11,104 nucleotides of DNA from an uncultured Lachnospiraceae bacterium (GCA_900555195.1 USKC01000075.1:1-11104); one strand, 5' to 3'; shown: positions 1 through 7,511, counted from the first letter of the stretch. The notes: a model not told the origin generated them from the sequence alone. Program-made: numbers and translations.

Positions 1-169
1 GCAGGGGGCGGGCGTTATGAAGGGGCCGGAAAGGATGCCTTCGCCTGGCCGCTGCTAAAGGACAGGGGAAGATGTATCCGTGAATGGACGCTGTGTGCAT
101 CTGGAAAAAGCGGGCCTGTTTGAGCTGTTGTTTTTAAAGTGGAAAGATGGCGCGAATGGGCAAAATTAA
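1..169 (+). CDS. 3' tail of an unidentified upstream gene, possibly frameshifted
   Basis: The left edge is GC-rich and open on the plus strand in frame 1 from base 1 to a TGA at 121-123. Frame 2, after a TAA at 56-58, is open to a TAA at 167-169, and its end (…CVHLEKAGLFELLFLKWK…) looks more like a real protein C-terminus than the frame 1 end does. A single indel near the GGGG run at 65-68 would join frame 1 upstream to frame 2 downstream. The alternative is that the gene simply ends at 123. The fragment is too short to assign a family. Composition drops to A+T-rich right after 169, which agrees with a gene ending there. Seen directly: open frames and stops. Inferred: that this is a gene end at all. 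Confidence 0.3.
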
Positions 170-262
170 CTGTATATAAAGAATTGAATTGTATAAAACA
201 TATAAAAAATAGCAATTAAAACTGGATAAAAAGACAAAAATATCTGAGTCCGGAAAAAGGGA

Positions 263-291
263 TTGCATTTTCTAATTGAAAGGTTTATACT
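263..291 (+). promoter_or_regulatory. Sigma-A-type promoter for the catabolic cluster
   Basis: TTGCAT (263-268) and TATACT (286-291) are separated by exactly 17 bases in an A+T-rich intergenic stretch, 65 bases before the first gene of the cluster. The predicted start is near 298. An imperfect inverted repeat, AAGGTTTA (280-287) and TAAACTT (291-297), straddles the -10 box and could be an operator. A further TATAAT at 325-330 has no convincing -35 partner. Confidence 0.6.
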
Positions 292-355
292 AAACTTATC
301 GCTGATATGATTAGAGGTAATAACTATAATGAGTGGCATAATATGAGGAATAATT

Positions 356-1612
356 ATGAAAGAAGAATACTACCTTACGCTCCTTGCGCAGGAGTTAACG
401 CCTGCCCTGGGCTGTACGGAGCCGGTTGCAATCGCCTATGCGGCGGCAAAGGCCCGGGCGGTGCTCGGCAGAATGCCTGACCGGGCACAGGTGAATGTGA
501 GCAGGAATATCCTGAAGAACGCCCTGGGAGTGGGAATTCCGGGAACAGATGCGGTGGGCCTGGAAATGGCGGCAGCCATGGGGATCGTGGGCGGAGATGA
601 GGAAGCCATCCTGGAGGTGCTTTCGGGCATCACAGAGGAAGAAGTCGCCCGGGCAGAGGTGTTTGCATCAGAGAAGGTGCAGGTAACCCTGAAGGACACG
701 CCGAAGAAGCTGTACATAGAAGTGCTTCTGTATACGGAGGATGATTCTTCCGCAGTGGTGATTGAAGATGCGCATACCAATATCACGAAGATTGTGCACG
801 GGCGCACCACGGTTTATGACAGAAGTGGCTGCGAAGAGCTTCCGAAAGGGGAGAGCGACAAGAGCGGCCTGAATGTGGAAGGCATCGTCCATTTTGTGCG
901 TTCCGTAGATGTGAAGAAGCTGGAATTTCTGGATGCGTGCATCCGTATGAACTGGGCGGTGGCCGAGAAGGGAATTGAAGGAACGTACGGCCTGAATGTG
1001 GGACGCAGCATTCTGGAAGGCATGGGAGAGGATGTAGCCAATTATGCGATAGCAATGACGGCCGCAGCTGCGGATGCGAGAATGTCGGGCTGCCTGCTTC
1101 CGGTGATGACGGTCTGCGGCAGCGGGAATCAGGGAATCGCTGCAACCCTTCCTGTGATCGCTGCGGCAAAAGCGAGGGGAGAGAATCAGGAAACGCTGTA
1201 TCGCTGCCTGGCCCTGAGCTGTCTGATCACGATCCATGTAAAGCAATATATCGGCAAGCTTTCCCCGCTGTGCGGCTGCGGGATGGGCTCATCAATCGGG
1301 GCCTGCTGTGCTTTCGTCTATATGCAGGGCGGCGGACTGGAGCAGATTAAGAGCGCCATCCGGAACATGATCGCGGACGTATCCGGCATCATCTGTGACG
1401 GAGCGAAAGCGGGCTGTGCGCTGAAGATCGCCACGGTGATCGCGAGCGCCTTCCAATGTGCAATGCTGGCGCTGAAGAATTACAGCGCCGGAGAACTGGA
1501 CGGCATCGTATCCGATGACGTGGAAAACGCCATCCGGAACCTGGGAGAACTGGGAAACCGGGGAATGGCGGATACGGATCGGGTCATTCTGGATATGATG
1601 GTGAGCAACTGA
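356..1612 (+). CDS. cyuA: L-cysteine desulfidase-like protein (CyuA/UPF0597 family)
   Basis: This 418-residue cytoplasmic protein closely resembles the CyuA/YhaM (UPF0597) family along its whole length. Characterised members are [4Fe-4S] enzymes that break L-cysteine into pyruvate, ammonia and sulfide, and they are related to the alpha part of iron-sulfur serine dehydratases. Visible family marks are ALGCTEPVA near the N-terminus (Cys20), DARMSGCLLP, the glycine-rich GSGNQGIAATLPV, LCGCGMGSS (Cys306/Cys308) and ICDGAKAGC (Cys347). Cys20, one of Cys306/308, and Cys347 match in spacing the three cluster-binding cysteines known in the methanogen enzyme. The length fits the family (about 400-440). 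The start is supported by GAGG at 345-348, seven bases upstream. It is the first gene of the cluster and has its own promoter. Family assignment is firm. The true substrate (cysteine, serine or a cysteine derivative) is not shown by the sequence. Confidence 0.9.
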   Translation: MKEEYYLTLLAQELTPALGCTEPVAIAYAAAKARAVLGRMPDRAQVNVSRNILKNALGVGIPGTDAVGLEMAAAMGIVGGDEEAILEVLSGITEEEVARAEVFASEKVQVTLKDTPKKLYIEVLLYTEDDSSAVVIEDAHTNITKIVHGRTTVYDRSGCEELPKGESDKSGLNVEGIVHFVRSVDVKKLEFLDACIRMNWAVAEKGIEGTYGLNVGRSILEGMGEDVANYAIAMTAAAADARMSGCLLPVMTVCGSGNQGIAATLPVIAAAKARGENQETLYRCLALSCLITIHVKQYIGKLSPLCGCGMGSSIGACCAFVYMQGGGLEQIKSAIRNMIADVSGIICDGAKAGCALKIATVIASAFQCAMLALKNYSAGELDGIVSDDVENAIRNLGELGNRGMADTDRVILDMMVSN

Positions 1613-1702
1613 AAGAAGACAGAGAGAACAGCATCATAAGATGAGAATCAGATAGAAGCATGAGGACAACAGAGCGGAGTGTTTTGCCTGTTATCTGTGT
1701 TC

Positions 1703-1717
1703 GCCGCAGAATGCGGC
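1703..1717 (+). other. Small stem-loop just before the ribosome binding site
   Basis: GCCGCA (1703-1708), a GAA loop and TGCGGC (1712-1717) form a perfect 6-bp hairpin in the 121-base gap before the next gene. The GGGAG ribosome binding site follows at 1723-1727. There is no T-run, so it is not a terminator; it may be an mRNA processing or stability element. The rest of the gap shows no gene. Confidence 0.35.
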
Positions 1718-1733
1718 AGAAAGGGAGAAAAGA

Positions 1734-2711
1734 ATGGACAAGAGAACAAGAGTGCTGAATGCGATGAACAAAAAGGAAGTGGATCATGTCCCGGTTGGAT
1801 TCTGGTTCCACTTCGCCGGGGATGAGGCTGTGGGGGAAGGCTGTATCCAGGCACATCTGAAATATTACCGCGAAACGGATCTGGATTTTGTGAAGATCAT
1901 GTGCGACGGTTATTTTCCGTATCCGCTGCCGAAGATCGAGAAGGCGGAGGATTTTAAAACCTTAAAGCCGCTTTCTGCAGATCATCCTTTCATCCGGGAA
2001 CAGGTGGAACGGGCCGCAGCGATCGTGAAAGAGATCGGACAGGAACGCTGTGTGTTCTATAATGTGTTCGCGCCGTTTTCATCTCTGCGTTTCGGAGCAG
2101 AAGCGGTAGGTTTGAGCGATGATGATGTAATGGCATACATTAAAGAAGATAAGAATGCGGTCATGCAGGCGTTGGATGTGATCGCGCAGACCAACGCGCT
2201 GCTGGCAGAGCTGCTGATTACGGAAGCGGGATGCGACGGCGTATATTACTGCGTACAGGGCGGCGAATACGGACGCTTTACTCCGGAAGAATACAAGTCT
2301 GTCATCCGTCCCAGCGATCTGTATGTGCTGGAGCATGCCAATCGTTTCTCCGACAACAATATCCTGCACATGTGCGGATGGGCCGGCAACCGGAATCAGC
2401 TTGCGATCTGGCAGGATTATCCGGCCAAGGTGGTGAACTGGGCGGTCCATGTGGAAGGCCTGAGCCTGGAGGACGGCCGTTATTTCGTGAATGGCAGAAC
2501 CTCCCTGGGAGGATTTGAAACCCATTGGGATGAACATACCCAGCAGGGAATCATTTACACTGGCACCAAAGAGGAACTGCAGCAGTATACGAAGGACCTG
2601 ATTCTCAATCATGGTAAGACGGGACTGATGCTGGGCGGAGACTGCACGATCGACGCCAAGCTGGATTGGGAAAGGATCCGCTGGGTGGTGGAGGCTGCCA
2701 GAAGCATCTGA
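1734..2711 (+). CDS. URO-D superfamily protein, probable Zn-dependent methyltransferase (MtaA/CmuA-like)
   Basis: This 325-residue cytoplasmic protein has the uroporphyrinogen decarboxylase (TIM-barrel) fold signature. It lacks the N-terminal arginine-rich substrate loop of true HemE, so it is unlikely to act in heme synthesis. It carries His212-Met-Cys214 (ILHMCG) and a late Cys304 (GGDCTID). This H-x-C-x(n)-C pattern is the zinc site of MtaA/MtbA/CmuA-type methyltransferases, where the zinc activates a thiol or thiolate to accept a methyl group from a corrinoid protein. The ribosome binding site is GGGAG at 1723-1727. No corrinoid-binding protein or corrinoid reductase gene lies in the window, so its partner must be elsewhere or its chemistry differs. 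Its place between a cysteine desulfidase relative and a transporter suggests methyl transfer to or from the imported compound. Superfamily is firm; methyltransferase activity is inferred from the zinc motif. Confidence 0.82.
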   Translation: MDKRTRVLNAMNKKEVDHVPVGFWFHFAGDEAVGEGCIQAHLKYYRETDLDFVKIMCDGYFPYPLPKIEKAEDFKTLKPLSADHPFIREQVERAAAIVKEIGQERCVFYNVFAPFSSLRFGAEAVGLSDDDVMAYIKEDKNAVMQALDVIAQTNALLAELLITEAGCDGVYYCVQGGEYGRFTPEEYKSVIRPSDLYVLEHANRFSDNNILHMCGWAGNRNQLAIWQDYPAKVVNWAVHVEGLSLEDGRYFVNGRTSLGGFETHWDEHTQQGIIYTGTKEELQQYTKDLILNHGKTGLMLGGDCTIDAKLDWERIRWVVEAARSI

Positions 2712-2747
2712 TGCTCCGGAATGGAGATGGAATGAACAGAAATTGAT

Positions 2748-2786
2748 CTGCCGGCCGGCACATGCGTGAAAAAACGCGGCCGGCAG
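2748..2786. repeat. 10-bp inverted repeat in the leader of the binding-protein gene
   Basis: CTGCCGGCCG (2748-2757) is perfectly complementary to CGGCCGGCAG (2777-2786), giving a very GC-rich stem around a 19-base loop that contains a run of A. It is followed on the plus strand by AAAAGAACC, not a T-run, so it is not a standard terminator. It could stabilise the transcript of the binding protein, mark a processing site or be an operator. It lies 37 bases after the preceding stop codon. Confidence 0.6.
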
Positions 2787-2851
2787 AAAAGAACCGGGTA
2801 TAACAAAAGATATGGAAGGACGGGAGGTTCCTTTTATATAACAAAGCAAAT

Positions 2852-2881
2852 GTAACAATCCGGGGCCATCCGGGGCGTTAC
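2852..2881. repeat. Tandem ATCCGGGGC repeat inside a GTAAC/GTTAC stem
   Basis: ATCCGGGGC occurs at 2858-2866 and again at 2868-2876. The pair is bracketed by GTAAC (2852-2856) and its complement GTTAC (2877-2881). It ends 31 bases before the start codon of the binding-protein gene and about 18 before its ribosome binding site, so it could be a regulator-binding site or a leader RNA structure. An A+T-rich stretch with possible -10 boxes (TATAAC at 2799-2804 and 2837-2842) precedes it, but neither has a good -35. Confidence 0.45.
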
Positions 2882-2912
2882 GGCTAAATCTCAATAGAAA
2901 GGAAAAGGAATT

Positions 2913-4241
2913 ATGAAGAAGTGGAAAAAATTCATGGCACTGGGGTTAACTCTTTCCATGGCGCTTGGCATGAGCGCGTGCGGCTCTTCCTCCGATACGC
3001 AGGAAGCGGCCTCCGCTCAGCCGGCATCATCTGAGGCGGCACAGGAAGCGGCCGCGTCGGAGACGACCGGGGGGGGTACGACGGAAGAGGCAAAAACATA
3101 TGAGCCTACTACGCTGACCTTCTGGAACGGCTTTACCAGTACGGATGGTGAAGTGCTGCAGGATATTGTGGATGAGTTCAACGAAACGAATGAGTACAAC
3201 ATCACCATCGAAATGGATGTGATGCCCTGGGACACCTTTAATGAAAAGCTGCCTGCGGCGATCGCAGCCGGTAATGCGCCGGACTTTGTCCTGTGCTCAT
3301 CCGGTTATTATCCTCCTTATGTGGAGGCCGGAAGCTTTCAGGATGTGAGCGACTTTTATGATCTGCCAGAAGTGGATGCGGACGACTTTGACCAGAACGT
3401 GGTCGATCTGCTTTACTATGACGACCTGTGCGTGGGCATTCCCATGCAGATGGTTTCCCATTATTTCTATTGGGACAAAGACCTCTATGAAGCGGCGGGG
3501 CTTGACCCGGAATCCCCTCCGGAGACGTTTGAAGAAATCGTTGAGAACGCACAGATTCTCACGGATAAGAGCAAGAATCAGTACGGCTTCTGTCTGCCTA
3601 CGGATAACAACGTAACCGCACAGTATACGCTGTATGCATATGGCGGCGGCTATGTAAATGAAGACGAGACGCAGGCAATGTTTAATACAGACGCCAATGT
3701 GCAGGCGTTTGAAACCATGAAAACTTTATATGAGTGCTCCCCTAAGGACACGGACGACAATACCTATATCAGCGGACAGCTGGCACAGTTTATCAACGGG
3801 CCCTGGATCATCAACGGCCTGCGCGAGAACGAGATTAACTTCGGTGTGAAGGCGGTTCCCGCATGTGTGGGCATCGAACAGGATGCGGCGGTAATCCCGG
3901 TTGGGTTCTCCATCCCCAAGACCACATCTGAAGAACATAAAGAACTGGTATATAAGTTCGTGGACTACTGGAACTCTGAAGAAATCTGTACCAGATGGAC
4001 GCAGGAATGCGGAACGCCCGCTTATCTGATCTCCGCACAGGAGAACTTCGCGGATGATCCGCTGACGCTGGCCCTTTCCGAGCCTCTTTCCTATGGCCAC
4101 ATTGAATGTAAGATGAAAGGTGTGAACAGCATTTCTGCGGATGCGCTGTATCCCGCTATGGAAGAGATCTTTGCAGGTGCGGACGTGAAGACCACGCTGG
4201 ATAAGTACAACGAGGTCATTCAGGGAATTCTGGATAACTAA
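2913..4241 (+). CDS. Extracellular solute-binding lipoprotein of a CUT1-type ABC importer (family 1)
   Basis: This 442-residue exported lipoprotein captures the substrate of the neighbouring permeases. Residues 1-22 are a lipoprotein signal peptide (MKKWKK, a hydrophobic core, then the lipobox MSAC) with Cys23 as the lipidated residue. A flexible Ala/Ser/Glu/Thr-rich linker covers roughly residues 24-62. The mature fold begins at TLTFWNGFTSTDGE, typical of family 1 (UgpB/MalE-like) binding proteins, and continues with the usual GNAPDFVLCSSGYYPPYVEAG and NGPWIINGL stretches. Length fits the family. The ribosome binding site AAAGGAAAAGG precedes the ATG. The gene has a 201-base structured leader and is followed by a terminator-like hairpin before the permease genes, an arrangement expected when much more binding protein than permease is needed. 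Family members usually bind sugars, oligosaccharides or glycerol phosphates; the ligand here cannot be read from sequence. Confidence 0.93.
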   Translation: MKKWKKFMALGLTLSMALGMSACGSSSDTQEAASAQPASSEAAQEAAASETTGGGTTEEAKTYEPTTLTFWNGFTSTDGEVLQDIVDEFNETNEYNITIEMDVMPWDTFNEKLPAAIAAGNAPDFVLCSSGYYPPYVEAGSFQDVSDFYDLPEVDADDFDQNVVDLLYYDDLCVGIPMQMVSHYFYWDKDLYEAAGLDPESPPETFEEIVENAQILTDKSKNQYGFCLPTDNNVTAQYTLYAYGGGYVNEDETQAMFNTDANVQAFETMKTLYECSPKDTDDNTYISGQLAQFINGPWIINGLRENEINFGVKAVPACVGIEQDAAVIPVGFSIPKTTSEEHKELVYKFVDYWNSEEICTRWTQECGTPAYLISAQENFADDPLTLALSEPLSYGHIECKMKGVNSISADALYPAMEEIFAGADVKTTLDKYNEVIQGILDN

Positions 4242-4247
4242 GCGAAT

Positions 4248-4295
4248 TGCGAAGGGATGCGGCCGCTAAGGCGGCATCCCTTGCGCACACTTTTT
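4248..4295 (+). terminator. Terminator-like hairpin between binding protein and permeases (likely partial attenuator)
   Basis: Starting seven bases after the stop codon, TGCG plus AAGGGAT (4248-4258) pairs with ATCCCTT and CGCA (4276-4287, one bulged base). The inner stem GCCGC/GCGGC (4262-4266/4271-4275) closes on the loop TAAG. The stem is followed by CAC and TTTTT (4291-4295). The next permease gene begins 27 bases later with no obvious promoter, so incomplete termination that lowers permease expression is the simplest reading. Confidence 0.75.
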
Positions 4296-4322
4296 ATGTT
4301 ATGATCAGAAGGGAGCCTGCAG

Positions 4323-5237
4323 ATGGAGAAGAGAAGTCCGCTGAAACAGTTTGTTGCGAAATGGACGGGAAAGGATAGGGTTGGATATTTGTTCATCTTT
4401 CCCGGAGTCTTTATTCTATTTTTGTTTACGGTTGTCCCGCTGGTGGTCTCCTTTTTCATCAGCCTTACCAACCTGGATATCTTTTTGGCCTGGCCGGATA
4501 TGGTCGGCCTGGAGAATTTTAAAAGGACATTGGAGGACGAACGGGTATGGAATGCATTTAAGAATACTTTCGTATATGTGGTGATATCCGTTCCGATTCA
4601 GCTGGTGGTGGCACTGATCCTGGCGTATTGGCTGTATAAGCCGACGCGGTTCAACAAGCTGTGCCGCTCCATTTTCTATGTGCCGGTGCTGTGTTCCTTT
4701 ACGGCCATAGGCATTTTATTCAATCTGATACTGAATTCTACAGTGGGATACATTCCCTATCTGATCAGCCTGGTATGCGGAGAGCCGATCGCCCTGCTCG
4801 CTGAAGAAAAGTATGCGATGCCGATCATCATTTTTATCTCCGTGTGGAAGGCGTTTGGAAAGACGCTGATCATTCTGGTGGCTGGAATCAACGACATCCC
4901 CAGCACCTATTTTGAGGCTTCTGAGATTGATGGAGCCACAAAAACCCAGCAGTTTTTCCATATCACCCTGCCGAACCTTCTGCCTACGATTAATTTTACG
5001 CTGCTGACGACGATTATCGGGGCCTTCCAGGTATTCGACGTGGTCTATGTGACTACGGGAGGCGGGCCGCTGTTCAAGACGGAGACGATGGTACAGTACA
5101 TCTATTACAGAGGCTTCTCCGTTCCTTATGAACTGGGATACGCTTCGGCCATGTGTATCGAGCTGTTCTTTGTTATCGCTGTGATCATACTGATCTTCAA
5201 GGGATATATGGAACGCAGGATAGCGAAAAACATGTAG
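4323..5237 (+). CDS. ABC transporter permease, MalF/UgpA type
   Basis: This 304-residue inner-membrane protein is one half of the importer's channel. About six hydrophobic segments are visible, beginning with YLFIFPGVFILFLFTVVP near residues 20-38 and ending with IELFFVIAVIILIF before a basic tail. The cytoplasmic EAA loop, which docks with the ATPase, is EASEIDGATKTQQFF followed by ITLPNL, starting at residue 198. Length and layout fit the MalF/UgpA branch without the extra periplasmic domain of MalF itself. GGGAG at 4311-4315 supports the start. The second permease follows 24 bases downstream, so the two are surely cotranscribed. No ATP-binding subunit is encoded in the window; CUT1 systems in Gram-positives often borrow a shared MsiK-like ATPase. 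Confidence 0.93.
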   Translation: MEKRSPLKQFVAKWTGKDRVGYLFIFPGVFILFLFTVVPLVVSFFISLTNLDIFLAWPDMVGLENFKRTLEDERVWNAFKNTFVYVVISVPIQLVVALILAYWLYKPTRFNKLCRSIFYVPVLCSFTAIGILFNLILNSTVGYIPYLISLVCGEPIALLAEEKYAMPIIIFISVWKAFGKTLIILVAGINDIPSTYFEASEIDGATKTQQFFHITLPNLLPTINFTLLTTIIGAFQVFDVVYVTTGGGPLFKTETMVQYIYYRGFSVPYELGYASAMCIELFFVIAVIILIFKGYMERRIAKNM

Positions 5238-5261
5238 AAGGACGTGTGGAGGATTGAAATT

Positions 5262-6089
5262 ATGCTGAAAAAAATCAAACCCTACCAGGTCATTAAAGTT
5301 GTGGTGTGCCTGATCGTGCTCTTCCTGATCCTGTTTCCGTTTGCGTGGATGATCTTAAGCACCTTTAAGGTACAGAAAGATATCATCAAATGGCCACCCA
5401 CATTCTGGCCGAAGGCCTGGACGATTAAGAACTACATTGAGGTGTGGGATCGGATCCCGCTGGCCACCTATATTAAAAATACGGTCATCTTTGCCGGACT
5501 GGTGTCCGTATGCTCCGCCTTGCTGGATTCATTGGCAGGCTATGCGTTCGCGCGGCTGCAGTTTAAGGGGAAGGAACTGATCTTCAACATCGTCCTTTTG
5601 ACCATGCTGATCCCCTTTCAGATCATCATGATCCCGCTTTATCTGGAACTGCATGTGTTCGGGATCCTGAACACCTATGTGGGCCTGATCCTGCCGCGTG
5701 CGGCCTCGGCCTACGGCATGTTCTTCATGCGTTCTTTCTACATGGGACTGCCGAAGAGCCTGGAGGAAGCTGCCAGAATCGACGGAATGAACGAGTTCGG
5801 AATTTTCACAAAAATCATGTTCCCTCTGTGCAAGCCAGCCTTTGTGACCTTCTTTATTTTCTGTCTGACATCGAACTGGAATGACCTGATCTATCCGCTG
5901 ATGATGACCAATTCCACGAAGATGAGGACGTTGTCCGCAGGGCTTGCCATGTTCGTAGGAGAAGGTGTGAGGGAGACGGGCCCCGCCCTTGCCGGAGCGC
6001 TGATCTCCATCCTGCCGCTGCTGCTCCTGTACTGTTTTGCACAAGAATTCTTTGTAGAGGGAATCGCTGTATCCGGAATGAAGGAATAA
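5262..6089 (+). CDS. ABC transporter permease, MalG/UgpE type
   Basis: This 275-residue inner-membrane protein forms the second half of the channel. It begins with a short basic stretch (MLKKIKPYQ) and a first membrane helix (VVVCLIVLFLILFPFAWMIL), followed by five more. The EAA loop is LEEAARIDGMNEFGIF with IMFPL, with Glu169 at its start. The C-terminus EGIAVSGMKE is typical of the MalG/UgpE branch, whose members end in a similar G-x-x-x-G-x-x-K form. I chose the ATG at 5262 over an in-frame GTG at 5244 because GGAGG at 5248-5252 is ideally spaced for 5262 and would lie inside the coding region otherwise. The next gene starts 20 bases after the stop. Confidence 0.92.
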   Translation: MLKKIKPYQVIKVVVCLIVLFLILFPFAWMILSTFKVQKDIIKWPPTFWPKAWTIKNYIEVWDRIPLATYIKNTVIFAGLVSVCSALLDSLAGYAFARLQFKGKELIFNIVLLTMLIPFQIIMIPLYLELHVFGILNTYVGLILPRAASAYGMFFMRSFYMGLPKSLEEAARIDGMNEFGIFTKIMFPLCKPAFVTFFIFCLTSNWNDLIYPLMMTNSTKMRTLSAGLAMFVGEGVRETGPALAGALISILPLLLLYCFAQEFFVEGIAVSGMKE

Positions 6090-6109
6090 GTGTGAAAAGG
6101 AGAAAAACC

Positions 6110-7453
6110 ATGCACGAATCGGTGAAAGGAACAGAACAATTTGAAGGGATCGGGAACCGCCTGGCGAAGATGGTGCGGATCCCGACCGTAAGCGGAGCGG
6201 GGAATGAGGAATTCTATCAGATCGGAGCCTATCGCGCTCTGCTGGAAAAGGAGTTTTCCTATCTTTTTCAGGCGGCGAAGAAACATCCGGTGGGAGAAGC
6301 CCTGCTGCTGGAACTGGCGGCAGAAGACACAGGAAAACCGCCCGTCCTGTTCACCGGCCATATGGATGTGGTGCCGGCCAAAGATTCGGATGCATGGCAA
6401 TATCCTCCTTTCTCGGGCCATATGGAGAACGGCTGTATCTGGGGCAGGGGCGCTCAGGATATGAAAGGGCCGCAGTGTGCGCTGCTGTCCGCCTTTGATC
6501 TGCTTTTGCAGAAGGGATGGAAACCAGGACGGCACATCTGGCTGTATTTGTCCTGTGATGAGGAAGTGGGAGGACAGACCACGCAGAAAGCTGCCGACTG
6601 GCTGGCACAGCAGGGCATTCATTTTGAGACGGTTTTTGACGAAGGGGGAACCGTCTGCGAAGACTATATGGGACTGGTGAAGGGAAAGGCCGCTCTCTTT
6701 GGAATTGCGGAGAAAGGCTCTCTGGAATACCGCTTCACAGCTCTGGATGCAGGAGGACATGCGGCCAATCCGCCGGAGCGCTCCGCCATTGTGCGCCTGG
6801 CGGAAGTGGTGCTGGAGACGCAGAAGGAGGGCGTGTTTGTCCGGGGGCTGACCGAAGGAAGCCGCGCCATGCTGCGGGCGGCGGCACAGCATTGCCCGCA
6901 AGAGTTACGGGAAGAAGTGCTGCGGGCAGCTAAAGAAGAGGGGACTTACGAGACACTCTATAAGATTTGTCCGGATGCGAAAACGCTGCTGGGCGCTACG
7001 ATCGCCTTCACCATGGCAGCGGGAGGAACCGCTTTCAATGTGCTGCCCAAACGGGTGGAGCTGACCGCAAATGTGCGCGTATCCGCCGTGGAGACGCAGG
7101 AAGAGGTGACGCGCAAGTTGCAGCAGATTGCCGAGAAGCATGGCGTGATCTGTACCCTGGAAGGGGGGAATGATGCTTCCCCGGAAAGTTCTGAAGAGGC
7201 GCCGGGCTATCAGGCCATGAAGGCCAGCGTACAGGAGGCCTATCCGGGCATGCCGGTGATTCCCTTTGTTCTGGGCGGCGGGACGGATTCCAAACATTTC
7301 CTCCCTCTGACGGATGAGGTGCTTCGGTTTTCTCCCATGTATGCGCAGCCTTGGCAGGGAAAAGGCGTACATGGGGACAATGAGGCGGCAGATGAGAAAG
7401 CGGTAGCGGATGCCGCTGTGTGTTATTCCATCCTTCTGGAAAAATATCTGTAG
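6110..7453 (+). CDS. M20 family zinc metallopeptidase/amidohydrolase (CPS1/PM20D1-like)
   Basis: This 447-residue, probably cytoplasmic enzyme belongs to the M20 di-zinc hydrolases. The metal and catalytic residues are visible in order: GHMDVV (His84, Asp86), GRGAQDMKG (bridging Asp117), CDEEVGG (general base Glu151 and ligand Glu152), FDEGG (Asp177) and GGTDSKHF (His396). The N-terminal wording, with WQYPPFSG before the active-site GRG, resembles the CPS1/PM20D1 branch, which cleaves dipeptides or N-acyl amino acids, more than the DapE or PepT branches. The lid/dimerisation domain is roughly residues 185-330. The ATG at 6110 is preferred over the GTG at 6092 because AGGAG at 6098-6102 is correctly spaced. 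It sits directly behind the permeases, so it may hydrolyse an amide bond in the imported compound. The substrate is unknown. Confidence 0.88.
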   Translation: MHESVKGTEQFEGIGNRLAKMVRIPTVSGAGNEEFYQIGAYRALLEKEFSYLFQAAKKHPVGEALLLELAAEDTGKPPVLFTGHMDVVPAKDSDAWQYPPFSGHMENGCIWGRGAQDMKGPQCALLSAFDLLLQKGWKPGRHIWLYLSCDEEVGGQTTQKAADWLAQQGIHFETVFDEGGTVCEDYMGLVKGKAALFGIAEKGSLEYRFTALDAGGHAANPPERSAIVRLAEVVLETQKEGVFVRGLTEGSRAMLRAAAQHCPQELREEVLRAAKEEGTYETLYKICPDAKTLLGATIAFTMAAGGTAFNVLPKRVELTANVRVSAVETQEEVTRKLQQIAEKHGVICTLEGGNDASPESSEEAPGYQAMKASVQEAYPGMPVIPFVLGGGTDSKHFLPLTDEVLRFSPMYAQPWQGKGVHGDNEAADEKAVADAAVCYSILLEKYL

Positions 7454-7511
7454 GGCTGTGCACTTTTGTTATGGGTGCAAGGGATTGCGTGTGGAAAGGA
7501 AAGAGACAGAA

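Noticed and set aside
15..215. A minus-strand 66-codon open frame at the left edge
   Set aside because: It has no ribosome binding site, crosses the sharp change from GC-rich to A+T-rich sequence, and resembles no protein family.
1734..2711. HemE, the heme-pathway uroporphyrinogen decarboxylase
   Set aside because: It lacks the arginine-rich N-terminal substrate loop and carries instead the zinc pattern of MtaA/CmuA-type proteins. No heme genes are nearby.
2748..2786. Intrinsic terminator after the methyltransferase-like gene
   Set aside because: The stem is strong, but the bases after it are A-rich rather than T-rich on the plus strand, and no minus-strand gene ends there.
5891..6901. A 336-codon minus-strand open frame across the permease and peptidase genes
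   Set aside because: It is antisense to conserved motifs of both genes, its composition is unlike a protein, and it has no ribosome binding site.
7410..7511. N-terminal extension of the alcohol dehydrogenase
   Set aside because: These 34 codons overlap the peptidase gene, have no family similarity and lack a ribosome binding site; the ATG at 7512 fits the family start.
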